Shown: piece after piece, positions 1 through 8,470 of the stretch
How positions within the stretch are numbered: position 1 is the first letter of the stretch
Layout: each line of letters begins with the position of its first letter
From: Labilithrix sp.
GTDB lineage: Bacteria > Myxococcota_A > Polyangia > Polyangiales > Polyangiaceae
DNA length: 64,000 nt
Assembly (NCBI GenBank): GCA_019637225.1
Contig: JAHBWC010000040.1
Coordinates: 1 to 64,000 of the forward strand
Reading direction: 5' to 3'
The notes under the pieces: generated by a model
The model's input: only the letters and a program-made list of their open reading frames with translations
Told to the model about the DNA's origin: nothing
The model's database searches: none
Program-made: the position numbers and the translations under genes

Positions 1-279
1 CGGAGCGCGCCCGGCGGCCGGCGGCGATCGCGGCGCGTCGCCGTCGAGCGAGAGCAAGGCGAGCGCGACGGCAGCGGCGCTCGCCGCGCCGATGAGCGCT
101 CCGACGGCGATGAGCTTGCCGCCGGACGGCACGGCCGCCGCCTTGACGGCCGCCGCCGCGCCCGCGGGAGCGATGGTTGCGGCGGCGACGCGTCCCCACA
201 CCTGATCGCGCACGACGTCGGTGGGCGCGTCGTCGCGCGCGGCGGCGAAGAGGTCATCGAGCTCCGGAGACGCGCTCAC
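1..279 (-). CDS. Membrane-anchored protein downstream of an ECF sigma factor (3' end outside window)
   Basis: The reading frame starts with GTG at 279, sharing GTGA with the sigma-factor stop codon, and stays open for 93 codons to the window edge. The first ~50 residues are an acidic, Ala-rich soluble stretch, followed by one hydrophobic segment (about residues 56-78, LIAVGALIGAASAAAVALAL) and then a Pro/Ala-rich stretch. A short cytoplasmic N-terminus, one membrane pass and tight coupling to an ECF sigma gene are typical of anti-sigma factors or FecR-like sensors. No zinc-finger (HXXXCXXC) anti-sigma motif is visible in the part present. The function is inferred from context only. Confidence 0.6.
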   Translation of the reverse strand, partial: MSASPELDDLFAAARDDAPTDVVRDQVWGRVAAATIAPAGAAAAVKAAAVPSGGKLIAVGALIGAASAAAVALALLSLDGDAPRSPPAAGRAP

Positions 280-935
280 CGGCTGCCTCCGAGGAGACGG
301 AGCTCCTGTTCGAGCTCGAGACGGGCGACGCGCAGGCGCGAGTAGACGGTGTTGAGCGGAAGATCGAGCGTGCGTGCGATCTCGGGGGCGGTCATCTGCT
401 CGATCTCGTGGAGCACCAGCACCGCGCGCCGCCCCATGTCGATCGTGGAGAGCGCCCGGTCGAGGAGATCGAGCTGCTGGCGCTGATCGATCGCGGCCGT
501 CTGCGGCGGCTCGATCGACTGCCGGTCCTGCGCGGCGCCGCCGTCGGGATCGACGGGGTGGCGGCGGCGGTGGCGGCGCGCGTCGGAGGCGACGCGCAGC
601 GCGATCTGGAAGAGCCACGCGCGGGGCCCGTGACCGCGATCGACGAACTCCTCGAAGCGGCGATGCGCGACGACGAAGACCTCCTGCAGCTTGTCTTCGA
701 CGTCGGCGTCGGCGACGCCGAGCCGGCGGAGGTTCCGCCACACGAACGCGTGGTGCGCTTCGTACAGGGCGCGAAACGCGCGGTCGCGATCGGCCACGAT
801 GGGCCTCGTGCTCGATGGGACGAGCAGGCTCTTGACGCCGCTCGCGGGGGGGTCGGGCAGCGCCTCGAGGTCGTCGGCGGCCTCGTCGATCGCCGTGGCG
901 CAGGCCATCGACACGCTCTCGTACGCGGCGCTCAT
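276..935 (-). CDS. RNA polymerase sigma factor, ECF (sigma-70 family)
   Basis: This is a 219-residue protein with the two domains of group IV sigma factors. Region 2 spans about residues 50-120 (DRAFRALYEAHHAFVWRNLR, then DVEDKLQEVF, then RAWLFQIALR). Region 4 spans about 155-210, with the helix-turn-helix stretch TAPEIARTLDLPLNTVYSRL. It would direct core RNA polymerase to stress or envelope promoters. It overlaps the upstream gene by ATGA and the downstream membrane protein by GTGA, so all three are probably translated together. The N-terminal ~45 residues are poorly conserved, and a later start is possible. The regulator is presumably the downstream membrane protein. Confidence 0.9.
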   Translation of the reverse strand: MSAAYESVSMACATAIDEAADDLEALPDPPASGVKSLLVPSSTRPIVADRDRAFRALYEAHHAFVWRNLRRLGVADADVEDKLQEVFVVAHRRFEEFVDRGHGPRAWLFQIALRVASDARRHRRRHPVDPDGGAAQDRQSIEPPQTAAIDQRQQLDLLDRALSTIDMGRRAVLVLHEIEQMTAPEIARTLDLPLNTVYSRLRVARLELEQELRLLGGSR

Positions 936-1900
936 CGGAACCTCACGGACGCGCCGAGCTCGGCGGCGGCCACGAACGGGGGGAGCTCCTCTTCGCTCAT
1001 GAACGGCGCGCGGCTCAGGTTCACGCCGAACATCGACCGGATCTCGAGGCCGAAGTCGTAGCCGAGCTCGCCGCGGAGAACGACCGACGGCCCGAGGCTC
1101 CCGCGCGCGGTCGCCTCGCCTCCGGACCAGACGCGCGCCGCGTCGCCGCCCACGCAGGCGTCGAACTCGATGCCGCGGTGATCGATGTAGTTTCCAGGCA
1201 TCCGCCGGCAGACGTCGAAGCGGCCGCCGATCGACGACAGGTTCGCGCTGCTCGACTCATCGACCGAGACCCGCGAGGTCGACGTGCCGTACATGAGCGA
1301 GGGTCGGAGCACCCACTTGTCCGCGAACGCGACGGCGACGAACGGCGACACGCCGAACACGCCGCCGCTCGCCGCGGCGCCGTTGCGGAGAAAGAGCATC
1401 GTCCCCACCTCCAACGTGCGCTCTTCGGCGCGCCTGGGCTCGCCGCCGGAGTCGTCGAGGCCGCCGTCGACGGACGGCGACTCGACCGGCGCCGTCACCC
1501 GGATCGGACGGGACTCCGGGGGCGGACGCTCGGCCTCGCGCTCGCGGAACGCCGCCTCCTCGCGTTCGCGCACGATCTCGTCGTCGAGGACGATCTGCGC
1601 CCATGCACCCACAGCTCGGGCCAGCGCGACGCAGCTCTTCGCGGTCCGGTCGCTGACGCTCCGCTCGGCCACGAGGCGCCCGCGGTCGTCCACGATCCGA
1701 GCTTCGGCCGCCTTGATGCCGGGGGCCGCGGCGACGACGCTCATGGTGAGCCGCCACCGCGCGTCCTCTTCTCTCGAGCGCCGCGGCCCACGCGCCGCCG
1801 CGAGCGACGCCGAGAGGAGAGCCTCCGCGCGCGCGCGATCCGAGCACTCCGCCGATGCTTCGATCACGGAGTCGACGGGGACGGCATCCATCACGCTCAC
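932..1900 (-). CDS. Hypothetical protein with an outer-membrane-barrel-like C-terminus
   Basis: I do not recognise a family for this 322-residue protein. The start is bounded by an in-frame stop just upstream, so it begins at GTG 1900 or ATG 1891; neither gives a clear signal peptide, which is odd for the C-terminal half. Residues ~1-115 look helical and soluble. Residues ~120-165 are charged and Pro-rich. From ~165 to the end there are alternating hydrophobic strands with Gly turns, ending in Phe-Arg (AAELGASVRFR), as in small outer-membrane barrels. It overlaps the sigma-factor gene by 4 nt and may be a target or sensor of that regulon. Confidence 0.6.
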   Translation of the reverse strand: MSVMDAVPVDSVIEASAECSDRARAEALLSASLAAARGPRRSREEDARWRLTMSVVAAAPGIKAAEARIVDDRGRLVAERSVSDRTAKSCVALARAVGAWAQIVLDDEIVREREEAAFREREAERPPPESRPIRVTAPVESPSVDGGLDDSGGEPRRAEERTLEVGTMLFLRNGAAASGGVFGVSPFVAVAFADKWVLRPSLMYGTSTSRVSVDESSSANLSSIGGRFDVCRRMPGNYIDHRGIEFDACVGGDAARVWSGGEATARGSLGPSVVLRGELGYDFGLEIRSMFGVNLSRAPFMSEEELPPFVAAAELGASVRFR

Positions 1901-2328
1901 AGGGACTCAAGATGGCCGCCCGTTCACGTCTCCGTCGCGCCACGTTGCAGATTTCCGGCGGAGCTTCACCGAACCATGATCGCGAATTTGATGGCGATTA
2001 GCCTCATCTCACATGGTCCGACGTCGGCGACTTTGCATGCGAATCCACGCTCCGAATTGGTGGCTGCCGCCCCTAACCGCGTAGGCAATCGCCCCCACGG
2101 ACAACGACGATCCAGCCAGGGACCGCGGCGCGCCGAAAACGACACCCCCCTCCGCGTATTCGTCGTCGCTGGTCAGCGATTTGGCCAGCCTACGATTGGG
2201 CGGGCGCCGGTCCATCTTGCGCAACGGGGATTGAGGAGCGCTCGATCCACGCTTGGAGTGCGCTAGCATTTCCGTTGGAGTTTCCGATCGTCGGAAGCTT
2301 GGCGTCACTCGTGCTTTCAGAGGTGGTC
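1901..2328. other. Intergenic region between divergent units (428 bp)
   Basis: This gap separates the leftward sigma-factor unit from the rightward cytochrome-like operon and is more AT-rich than the flanking genes. I see no convincing gene. A TAGCAT hexamer at 2264-2269 could be a -10 element for the rightward operon with a ~55-nt leader; there is no clear -35 partner. On the minus strand a GGAAA near 1955 could be half of an ECF-type promoter, but a matching -10 is not clear. Confidence 0.5.
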
Positions 2329-3543
2329 ATGACGGGTCTTCGTGGCCGTGCGCTGTCGATCGGAATCACGCTGGCGATCGCGTCCGCGTTCGCCGTTGGC
2401 TGTGACGACGCGGCGGACTCCCTTTCGACTCGCGGCTCGGGCGGCAACCGCGGCGGCGGCGCGAACGGCGACGGGACGGGCGATCCGAACGATCCGAACG
2501 ATCCCAACAACCCGAACCGCCTTTCGCCGGAAGAGGTCGCGTTCCGCGCCCTCGAGGGCGACCTCGTGAGCGTCTGCGGAAGGACCTGCCACGACACCGG
2601 CAAGTACGCGCCGCCGGCGCCGATGTTCCTCGCGGGCCCCGACGTCTACAAGTCGGTCAAGAGCCACCCGGGCATCGTCACCCGCGACGTCTACGCGAGC
2701 GCGTTCCTCACCAAGGGGCCGCACGCGGGTCCCGCCGTCAGCTACGACGGCGCGTTCGAGAAGAAGGTCGTTGCCTGGCTCGAGGCCGAGTCGCTCGCCA
2801 TCCAGGCCGTCCCGCTCCCGACGACGCCGCCGACCACCCTCAAGAGCGGCGCGAACGACATCGATCTCACGCCGGCGGCCATCGGCGGCCTCACCGGCGT
2901 CCGCCTCAAGTTCGACGCCGCGCTCGTCGGCACGATGCTCTCGCTCTCGAACATCGTGCTCGTCGCGCCCGCCGGGCAGGACGTGCACATCCTCCAGCCG
3001 CGCTTCATCCGCGTCCTCGGGACGCCGGCGGCGGACGGCCCGGCCGAGGTGGCCGATCCGGCGGACAGCTTCTCGAACTCCGACCAGACCGTCCCCGGCG
3101 GCGCTTCGACGCCGCTCGCGCCCGGCTCCGTGCTCTTCAGCAACGAGGCCTGGCGGCCCTTCGATCTCGCGAAGGACAAGATCCGCATCGAGATCGCCAA
3201 GCTCGAGCCCGGCAAGGTCGCCGTCATCGCGACCGCCGCCACGTGCAAGAACGTGCAGGGCTTCGTCACCAACGTGCTCCCGTCGATGCGCGGGCAGGGC
3301 GGGTTCAACTTGAACTGCGCCAACGGCAACTGCCACGGCAACGCCGCGATCGGGAACATCAACCTCGCGGGCAACGACAACAACCTGATCTGCCAGCAAG
3401 TGCTGCAGAAGATGAATCAGGGAAACATCGCGCAGAGCCTCATCGTGACGAAGCCGACCGGCGCCAACCACGGCGGCGGACAGCTCACCGACGCGAACGG
3501 CTGGCGAACGCTCTTCATGAACAACGCGGCTGTATTCTTCTGA
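2329..3543 (+). CDS. Cytochrome c-like lipoprotein, first gene of a secreted four-gene module
   Basis: The ATG at 2329 follows AGAGGTGG and opens a lipoprotein signal peptide with lipobox AVGC (Cys25), giving 404 residues. A linker of Gly/Asn/Asp with three repeats of Asp-Pro-Asn follows (residues 35-63). Two unusual heme-like motifs are present: CGRTCH at 83-88 (CX3CH) and CANGNCH at 330-336 (CX4CH). The middle (~170-300) looks like a beta-rich domain. It sits 64 bp upstream of the DUF1549-like gene. The protein probably sits on the outer membrane or periplasmic face. Whether it binds heme is untested; canonical CXXCH is absent. Confidence 0.7.
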   Translation: MTGLRGRALSIGITLAIASAFAVGCDDAADSLSTRGSGGNRGGGANGDGTGDPNDPNDPNNPNRLSPEEVAFRALEGDLVSVCGRTCHDTGKYAPPAPMFLAGPDVYKSVKSHPGIVTRDVYASAFLTKGPHAGPAVSYDGAFEKKVVAWLEAESLAIQAVPLPTTPPTTLKSGANDIDLTPAAIGGLTGVRLKFDAALVGTMLSLSNIVLVAPAGQDVHILQPRFIRVLGTPAADGPAEVADPADSFSNSDQTVPGGASTPLAPGSVLFSNEAWRPFDLAKDKIRIEIAKLEPGKVAVIATAATCKNVQGFVTNVLPSMRGQGGFNLNCANGNCHGNAAIGNINLAGNDNNLICQQVLQKMNQGNIAQSLIVTKPTGANHGGGQLTDANGWRTLFMNNAAVFF

Positions 3544-3607
3544 CGAAGACGGGCCTCTCCACCCCACGGTAGAGCTGGCCCGCCGATTGCTTCGAAACGG
3601 GATCGCA

Positions 3608-4897
3608 ATGAAGAAAGGTAAGGGAACGATGCGACGCACCGGCTGGTCATTCCACTCAGCGTGGACCCTCGCTGCGCTCCTCGCAGTCACCGTTGCCGTC
3701 CCGGCATGTGGCTCGGATGAAGGTCCGAACGGCGGCCGCGATGGCGACGGTACGAACGGCGACACCCCTGGTGCCGGCGACAACGACCCCAACGCACCGA
3801 GGGCAAGCACCCCCGAGGAGGAGATCCGCAAGATCCTCGATCAGCGGAAGACCGACTACGGCGAGGCGCTCCGCACGGCCAGCCTGAAGCTCGCCGACCG
3901 TCTCCCGACGCTCGAGCAGATCAAGCGCATCGAGAACGCCGCCGGCGACCCCGCCAAGAAGGTCGCGTACGAGGCGATGGTCGACGAGATGATCGCCGCG
4001 CCCGAGTTCTCGCGCGCGATGATCAAGTTCTGGAAGGACACCTTCCGCCTCGGCCAGGTCGGCCAGATCCAGAACAACGTCAACAAGGACGGCGCGCCGA
4101 ACTTCGCCGCGCAGATCACGGTCGAGGGCCGCTCGTACGCCGAGCTCTTCACCGCGACGGACAACACCTGCCCGACCTACGACGCGGACGAGAACACGTT
4201 CACGCCGACGCCCTGCGCGATGGCGACGAACGCCGTCGCCGGCCCCACGGTCGGCATCCTGACGGACCCGGGCCTCCAGTCGCAGTACTACGCGAACATG
4301 GCCTTCCGCCGCGTTCGCTTCGTGCAGGAGACCTTCGTCTGCAACAAGTTCCCCGCGGAGTTCTCGGACAAGCCCGTCCCGATGGGCTCGGGCACGTACA
4401 CCGGGACGATGCCCTTCAAGAGCATCACCGGCGCGGAGAACAAGGCCGACTCGCGCATCGACTTCCACGACACGAAGGCGGTCATCTGCGCGAACTGCCA
4501 CGCCAACCTGAACCACGTCGCGCCCCTCTTCCTGAACTGGGACGAGAACGGCGCGCTCCGCGCGGGTCCGCAGGTGAAGGTGCCGATCCCCGGCGAGCCG
4601 AACGCGGCGCGCATCGACTTCCTCCCGGAGGGTGAGGGCCTCGCCTGGCGCCTCAACAAGCCGCTCACCGACATGGCCTCGCTCGGACAGGCGCTCGCTG
4701 CCGACAAGGACGTGCCCCGCTGCGCGGTCAACCGCGTGTGGAACTACGCGATGTCGCGCGGCGACATCGTGAACGACCTCGCGAGCGTGCCGGACTCGGT
4801 CACGCAGCCGTACCTCGACAAGTTCACGGCTGGCGGCATGAAGTTCAAGGAAACCATCCGGGACGTCTTCAAGAGCGAAGACTTCACGAAGTTCTGA
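3608..4897 (+). CDS. DUF1549/DUF1553-like c-type cytochrome lipoprotein
   Basis: With the ATG at 3608 the protein has 429 residues; an alternative ATG at 3629 has a better ribosome site (AAGGTAAGGGA), and both give a lipoprotein signal with Cys34 (VPAC). After a Gly/Asp linker, residues ~90-150 (LADRLPTLEQIKRI, then MVDEMIAAPEFSRAMIKFWK) match the pattern of planctomycete DUF1549 proteins. Residues ~355-385 (VPRCAVNRVWNYAMSRG) resemble DUF1553. A canonical heme motif, CANCH, lies at 294-298. The gene is followed closely by another lipoprotein and a DUF1501-like protein, the classical partners. The substrate and redox role are unknown. Confidence 0.7.
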   Translation: MKKGKGTMRRTGWSFHSAWTLAALLAVTVAVPACGSDEGPNGGRDGDGTNGDTPGAGDNDPNAPRASTPEEEIRKILDQRKTDYGEALRTASLKLADRLPTLEQIKRIENAAGDPAKKVAYEAMVDEMIAAPEFSRAMIKFWKDTFRLGQVGQIQNNVNKDGAPNFAAQITVEGRSYAELFTATDNTCPTYDADENTFTPTPCAMATNAVAGPTVGILTDPGLQSQYYANMAFRRVRFVQETFVCNKFPAEFSDKPVPMGSGTYTGTMPFKSITGAENKADSRIDFHDTKAVICANCHANLNHVAPLFLNWDENGALRAGPQVKVPIPGEPNAARIDFLPEGEGLAWRLNKPLTDMASLGQALAADKDVPRCAVNRVWNYAMSRGDIVNDLASVPDSVTQPYLDKFTAGGMKFKETIRDVFKSEDFTKF

Positions 4898-4912
4898 CAG
4901 GAAGGCATGACC

Positions 4913-5617
4913 ATGAAGCGTTCACTCCTCATCCTGATCAGTCTCTCCGCGTTCGCGCTCACTGCGTGCGACGAGGGCTCGGACAGCCTCACCGGCGGCG
5001 CCGGCGATCGCGGTCCGGACCGCTCGCCCACCGACACCGCCGGTAGCGAAGACGGCACCTACAACCACTCGAACGATCCGGCCGGCGTCCCGGCAGGCGT
5101 CCCGTTCGACCCGCCCGATCCGGCGGCCACGCGCGTCATCGGCTCGCCCGAGGTCGTCGCTCGCCTCCACTCGTGCGGCAAGATGACGGTCGCGTCGATC
5201 GGCAGCCTGCTCCAGACCCGCGGCCTCACCGGCGGCGGCCAGCGCCCCAACGGCGCGCAGAGCGGTCAGCAGATCTTCGCCCGCGGCGACACGGCGCCCG
5301 CGCTCGGCGGCGCCAACTACAACGGCCGCGTGCCGGAGGCGCCCTTCGCGTCGACGGCCGCCGTCTCCAAGATGTTCGACATCTACTCGATGGCGTCCTA
5401 CGACGCGGTCGCCGACAACTGGACCGCGCCGGCCTGTCCGGGCGTGAAGGTCATCGTCGACGGCAAGTTCAGCAAGGACGGCATCTCTTGCCTCATCGGC
5501 AAGCCTGCCACCGAAGAGCACGTCGCGATCGCGAACGATGCCATCACCAAGAACCCCCAGGACGGCGCGAAGATCGCCATTGCAGCGCTGCTCGCCGCCG
5601 CGCACACCTGTCAGTAA
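4913..5617 (+). CDS. Lipoprotein of unknown function in the cytochrome/DUF1501 operon
   Basis: The ATG at 4913 is preferred over 4907 because it lies 8 nt after AGGAAGG. The 234-residue product begins with a signal peptide and lipobox (LTAC), then a Gly/Asp/Ser linker with paired Val-Pro-Ala-Gly-Val repeats near residue 60. The rest (from ~75) is a compact domain with a few spaced cysteines and no heme motif or family I recognise. It starts 15 bp after the upstream gene and ends 11 bp before the DUF1501-like gene, so it is almost certainly cotranscribed and likely a structural partner. Confidence 0.65.
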   Translation: MKRSLLILISLSAFALTACDEGSDSLTGGAGDRGPDRSPTDTAGSEDGTYNHSNDPAGVPAGVPFDPPDPAATRVIGSPEVVARLHSCGKMTVASIGSLLQTRGLTGGGQRPNGAQSGQQIFARGDTAPALGGANYNGRVPEAPFASTAAVSKMFDIYSMASYDAVADNWTAPACPGVKVIVDGKFSKDGISCLIGKPATEEHVAIANDAITKNPQDGAKIAIAALLAAAHTCQ

Positions 5618-5628
5618 GGAGCCACGTC

Positions 5629-7026
5629 ATGGTCGACCAGCGTTTGAAAGAACTTCGCGGTACGTCCCGGCGTGACTTCCTTCGGTGGAGCGCGACGGTC
5701 GCAGCGTGTCTCGGTCTCGAGCGCGCGCGCCTCCTCAACGTGCTGAACGACACCGCCGGCGTCGCCGCCGCGGACACCGCTCAGTGCAACACGACCTTCC
5801 GTCACATCCACATCGTGGACGGACAGGGCGGTCTCTCGAACTGGACGCTCCCGTTCCCGATCCCCGCGGTCGTGAAGGGGAACAACCCCCAGTTCTCGCA
5901 CTACGCCATCGGCAAGGGCGTGGACGCGGTGGGCTTCGACAAGCCGTACACCTACGGCCCCGACTCGCCGTGGCAGCAGAACTCGACCTGGAAGGTGTCG
6001 GCGTTCGTCGGCGGCCAGAACGAGACGCACACGGCGACGCCGACGAGCGTGACCACGCTCGGCGGCAACACGATGGTGGCGGCGGCGGCGGCGATTCAGC
6101 AGGCCAACCCGACGCTCCTCCCCGTCCTCTCCGTCGGCGGCATCCAGTTCGGCACCGCGCCGGGAGCTCCGTCGGTCGCGGCGGTCGGCGGCGCAGACCA
6201 GCTCGTCGACCTCTTCAACAGCCAGGCGTCGCGCTCGCTCCTCCAGGGCGACGCGAACGGCCCGCTCGCAGAGGCGTACTACAAGGCGTTCCTCGGCCTC
6301 AACGCCGCCGCCGGCAAGGCGACGGTCGCGAAGTCCTACGGGACCGGCAAGGTCAGCATGAACCTGCTCGCGCGAAACCTCGCGGCGCAGCTCACGCCGA
6401 CGGCCGGCGACCTCGCGCTCTTCGGCGTCGGTCAGGGCACTCCGGGCGCCGTCTCGAGCATGTCGCGCGCGATGATCACGACGATGAAGGCCTTCTCGCT
6501 CGGCCTCACGTCGATGCTCATCATGCGCGGCTTCAACAACGACCCGCACGGCCTCTTCGGCGGCGGCAACGGCCAGGCGACGACGGTCGGCCAGGCGATG
6601 GGCAAGATGCTCGACGGCCTCCACGCCTTCGGCAAGTCGCTCCCGGATCCGGGCTGCTCGTCGAAGACGCTCGCCGACGCGCTCGTCTTCTCGGTCAGCG
6701 GCGACACGTACAAGCAGCCGTTCGACCGTAACGGCTGGGGCGACGGCACGCCGGGCAACTCGAACCTGCTCTACGTGATGGGCGCGGGCCAGATCAAGAC
6801 CGGCTGGTTCGGTGAGATCGTCAACAACAACACCGTCCGCGCCTGGGACATCGCCACCGGCAACGTCAACGCGGGCGCGAACTACAACGCGATCCGCGCG
6901 CAGCTCGGCGCCGCCGGCGGCGCGGCCCTGCTCTTCGCGATCGCGAAGGGCGACATGCGCCGCGTCCGCGACTTCTACAACGGACCGGCGATCGACGGCA
7001 TCGTGAACCTGAACGTCACGGGCTGA
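5629..7026 (+). CDS. Tat-exported DUF1501-like protein
   Basis: The ATG at 5629 follows AAGGAG and gives 465 residues. The N-terminus carries a twin-arginine signal (SRRDFLRW, residues 13-20) with hydrophobic core and a processing region near residue 48. The body resembles DUF1501 proteins (alkaline-phosphatase/sulfatase-like fold): an arm ending in GFNNDPHGLFGGG where the family has its WDTH region, and DALVFSVSGDTYKQPFDRNG with LLYVMGAGQIKTGW in the position of the family's EFGRTP and GGGIKGG stretches. The key motifs are degenerate, so enzymatic activity is doubtful. As last gene before a strong terminator it belongs with the preceding cytochrome-like genes. Confidence 0.65.
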   Translation: MVDQRLKELRGTSRRDFLRWSATVAACLGLERARLLNVLNDTAGVAAADTAQCNTTFRHIHIVDGQGGLSNWTLPFPIPAVVKGNNPQFSHYAIGKGVDAVGFDKPYTYGPDSPWQQNSTWKVSAFVGGQNETHTATPTSVTTLGGNTMVAAAAAIQQANPTLLPVLSVGGIQFGTAPGAPSVAAVGGADQLVDLFNSQASRSLLQGDANGPLAEAYYKAFLGLNAAAGKATVAKSYGTGKVSMNLLARNLAAQLTPTAGDLALFGVGQGTPGAVSSMSRAMITTMKAFSLGLTSMLIMRGFNNDPHGLFGGGNGQATTVGQAMGKMLDGLHAFGKSLPDPGCSSKTLADALVFSVSGDTYKQPFDRNGWGDGTPGNSNLLYVMGAGQIKTGWFGEIVNNNTVRAWDIATGNVNAGANYNAIRAQLGAAGGAALLFAIAKGDMRRVRDFYNGPAIDGIVNLNVTG

Positions 7027-7047
7027 GCGTCACCAGCGCTCGCATGC

Positions 7048-7086
7048 GAGGCCTCGCTCCTTCGGGAGCGGGGCCTCTGCCTTTTG
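7048..7086 (+). terminator. Intrinsic terminator after the DUF1501-like gene
   Basis: A 13-bp stem (one G-T wobble) is formed by 7048-7060 and 7065-7077 around a TTCG tetraloop, followed by TGCCTTTTG. It lies 22 nt after the stop codon at 7026 and should end the four-gene transcript; the next gene is convergent. Confidence 0.85.
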
Positions 7087-7129
7087 TGGCCCGATCCGGC
7101 GTAGCCTGTCGATCGGCGCGGAGGCGCGA

Positions 7130-8470
7130 TCAGGCCGGGACGCGCTCGAGCTCGATCCGGAGCGGGCAGTCGAGCCGGAGGCGGCCGCGCTGCTCGCGGT
7201 GCAGGCGGAGCGCGAGCCCTTTGTCGTCGAGGCGCCGCTGGAGCATCAGGAGGCGCGTCTCGAGGTTGTCCTTGAAGGACGGCAGCTTGAGGAACGGATG
7301 GAGCCTGAGCTCGCGGTTCTGGAACGTCGAGCGGCCCTCTTCCCGCTGCAGCGTGAGAACGAGCCAGAGGATGCGTCCGGGAAGGCCCTTGATGAGGTAC
7401 TCGCCGTCGACGAAGACGCTGTCGTCCGCCTCGTAGGAGCGAACGCGGAGCACGCCCGGCGCCGCGCGCGCCGCGGTCTCCTTGCCGGCCGGCTCGCGCT
7501 CGGGATCGTGGTCCTGGTGGAGCGCGATCCCCTGGGCGATGACCTGACCCGCGGTCGAGCAGAGGAGCGCGTCCGACTCGTCGAACGCGAGCGCGCGCCG
7601 GCTCTCGAGCGCCAGGACGCCGAAGAGCGCGCCGTGGAGGACGAGCGGCACCGCGAGCAGGCTGAGGGCGTCGTCGAGACCGGGCAGCGCGATCTCGCGG
7701 TCACGCTCGCCGCTCTTTCCCTGGGCCTGCTCCTCGACCGCGCGCCCGTACGTGACCTCGCGCAGCGTGTTGGCGATGCGGATCGGGATCCGCCTCTCCG
7801 CGCAGGTGCCGACGATCCCGACGCCGAGCGCGATCCGCGCGCCGACGCCCGAGCGGGCGAACCCGCGCGAGGCGAGCGCGTAGAGGACGCCCTCGCTCTC
7901 CTCGAGGAGGTAGAGGCTCACGCTCTCGTAGCCGAGGTCGATGAGAGAGCCGAGCCCCGCGTCGACGACGGCCCCGATGTCGCTGCTCGCCCCGATCGTC
8001 TCGGTGATCCGCGCGAGCGCGCGCAGCGGATCGCGCCGCGGCCTCTCCGCCGACGGGATCGGCTCACCGGCGTCGACCTCGACGGGCGTGATCGCCGTCA
8101 CCTCGAAGACGTCGGCGGAGCGCAGCGCGAACACGTGAGCGTTGCCGGTCATCGACGCGATCGCCTGGAGACGCGTGTGCATCGCGGTGAAGGTCCGACC
8201 GCTCGTCTCGCTCCGCACGAAGCGGACGGCGAGGCGCCACTGGCGAAACGAGGGAGGATCGACGATCAACACCTCGGCGGTCGGGTGCGCCTCGAGGTTC
8301 GCCCGCGTCTTGCGGAAGAACTGACACGAGAGCGCGATGTGTCGCTCGTCGACGAAGAAGACCTGCGAGAGCCAGGTCGCGTTGGGCACACCGGTCTCCG
8401 AGCAGGTCGCGAGGAGCGCCGGCACGACGCCTTCGAAGCAGCCAGGAGGGAGATCGTCGAGGTGTGTCAT
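7130..8470 (-). CDS. FMN-split-barrel, GAF and winged-helix-like fusion protein
   Basis: The start ATG at 8470 overlaps the upstream gene by ATGA and gives 446 residues. Residues ~1-150 form a pyridoxamine-5'-phosphate-oxidase-like split barrel (HIALSCQFFRKTRANLEAHP, then FRQWRLAVRFVRSE). Residues ~165-320 are a GAF domain. The last ~105 residues (from RVRSYEADDSVFVDGEYLIKG) look like an effector or DNA-binding winged helix. A flavin or similar ligand may be sensed by the first domain and passed on to the output domain. The preceding gene encodes a second split-barrel protein, so the two probably work together. Confidence 0.75.
   Translation of the reverse strand: MTHLDDLPPGCFEGVVPALLATCSETGVPNATWLSQVFFVDERHIALSCQFFRKTRANLEAHPTAEVLIVDPPSFRQWRLAVRFVRSETSGRTFTAMHTRLQAIASMTGNAHVFALRSADVFEVTAITPVEVDAGEPIPSAERPRRDPLRALARITETIGASSDIGAVVDAGLGSLIDLGYESVSLYLLEESEGVLYALASRGFARSGVGARIALGVGIVGTCAERRIPIRIANTLREVTYGRAVEEQAQGKSGERDREIALPGLDDALSLLAVPLVLHGALFGVLALESRRALAFDESDALLCSTAGQVIAQGIALHQDHDPEREPAGKETAARAAPGVLRVRSYEADDSVFVDGEYLIKGLPGRILWLVLTLQREEGRSTFQNRELRLHPFLKLPSFKDNLETRLLMLQRRLDDKGLALRLHREQRGRLRLDCPLRIELERVPA

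Noticed and set aside
2009..2308. A 99-codon leftward open frame in the gap before the cytochrome operon
   Set aside because: No ribosome site, no conserved motif, and low-complexity Arg-rich composition.
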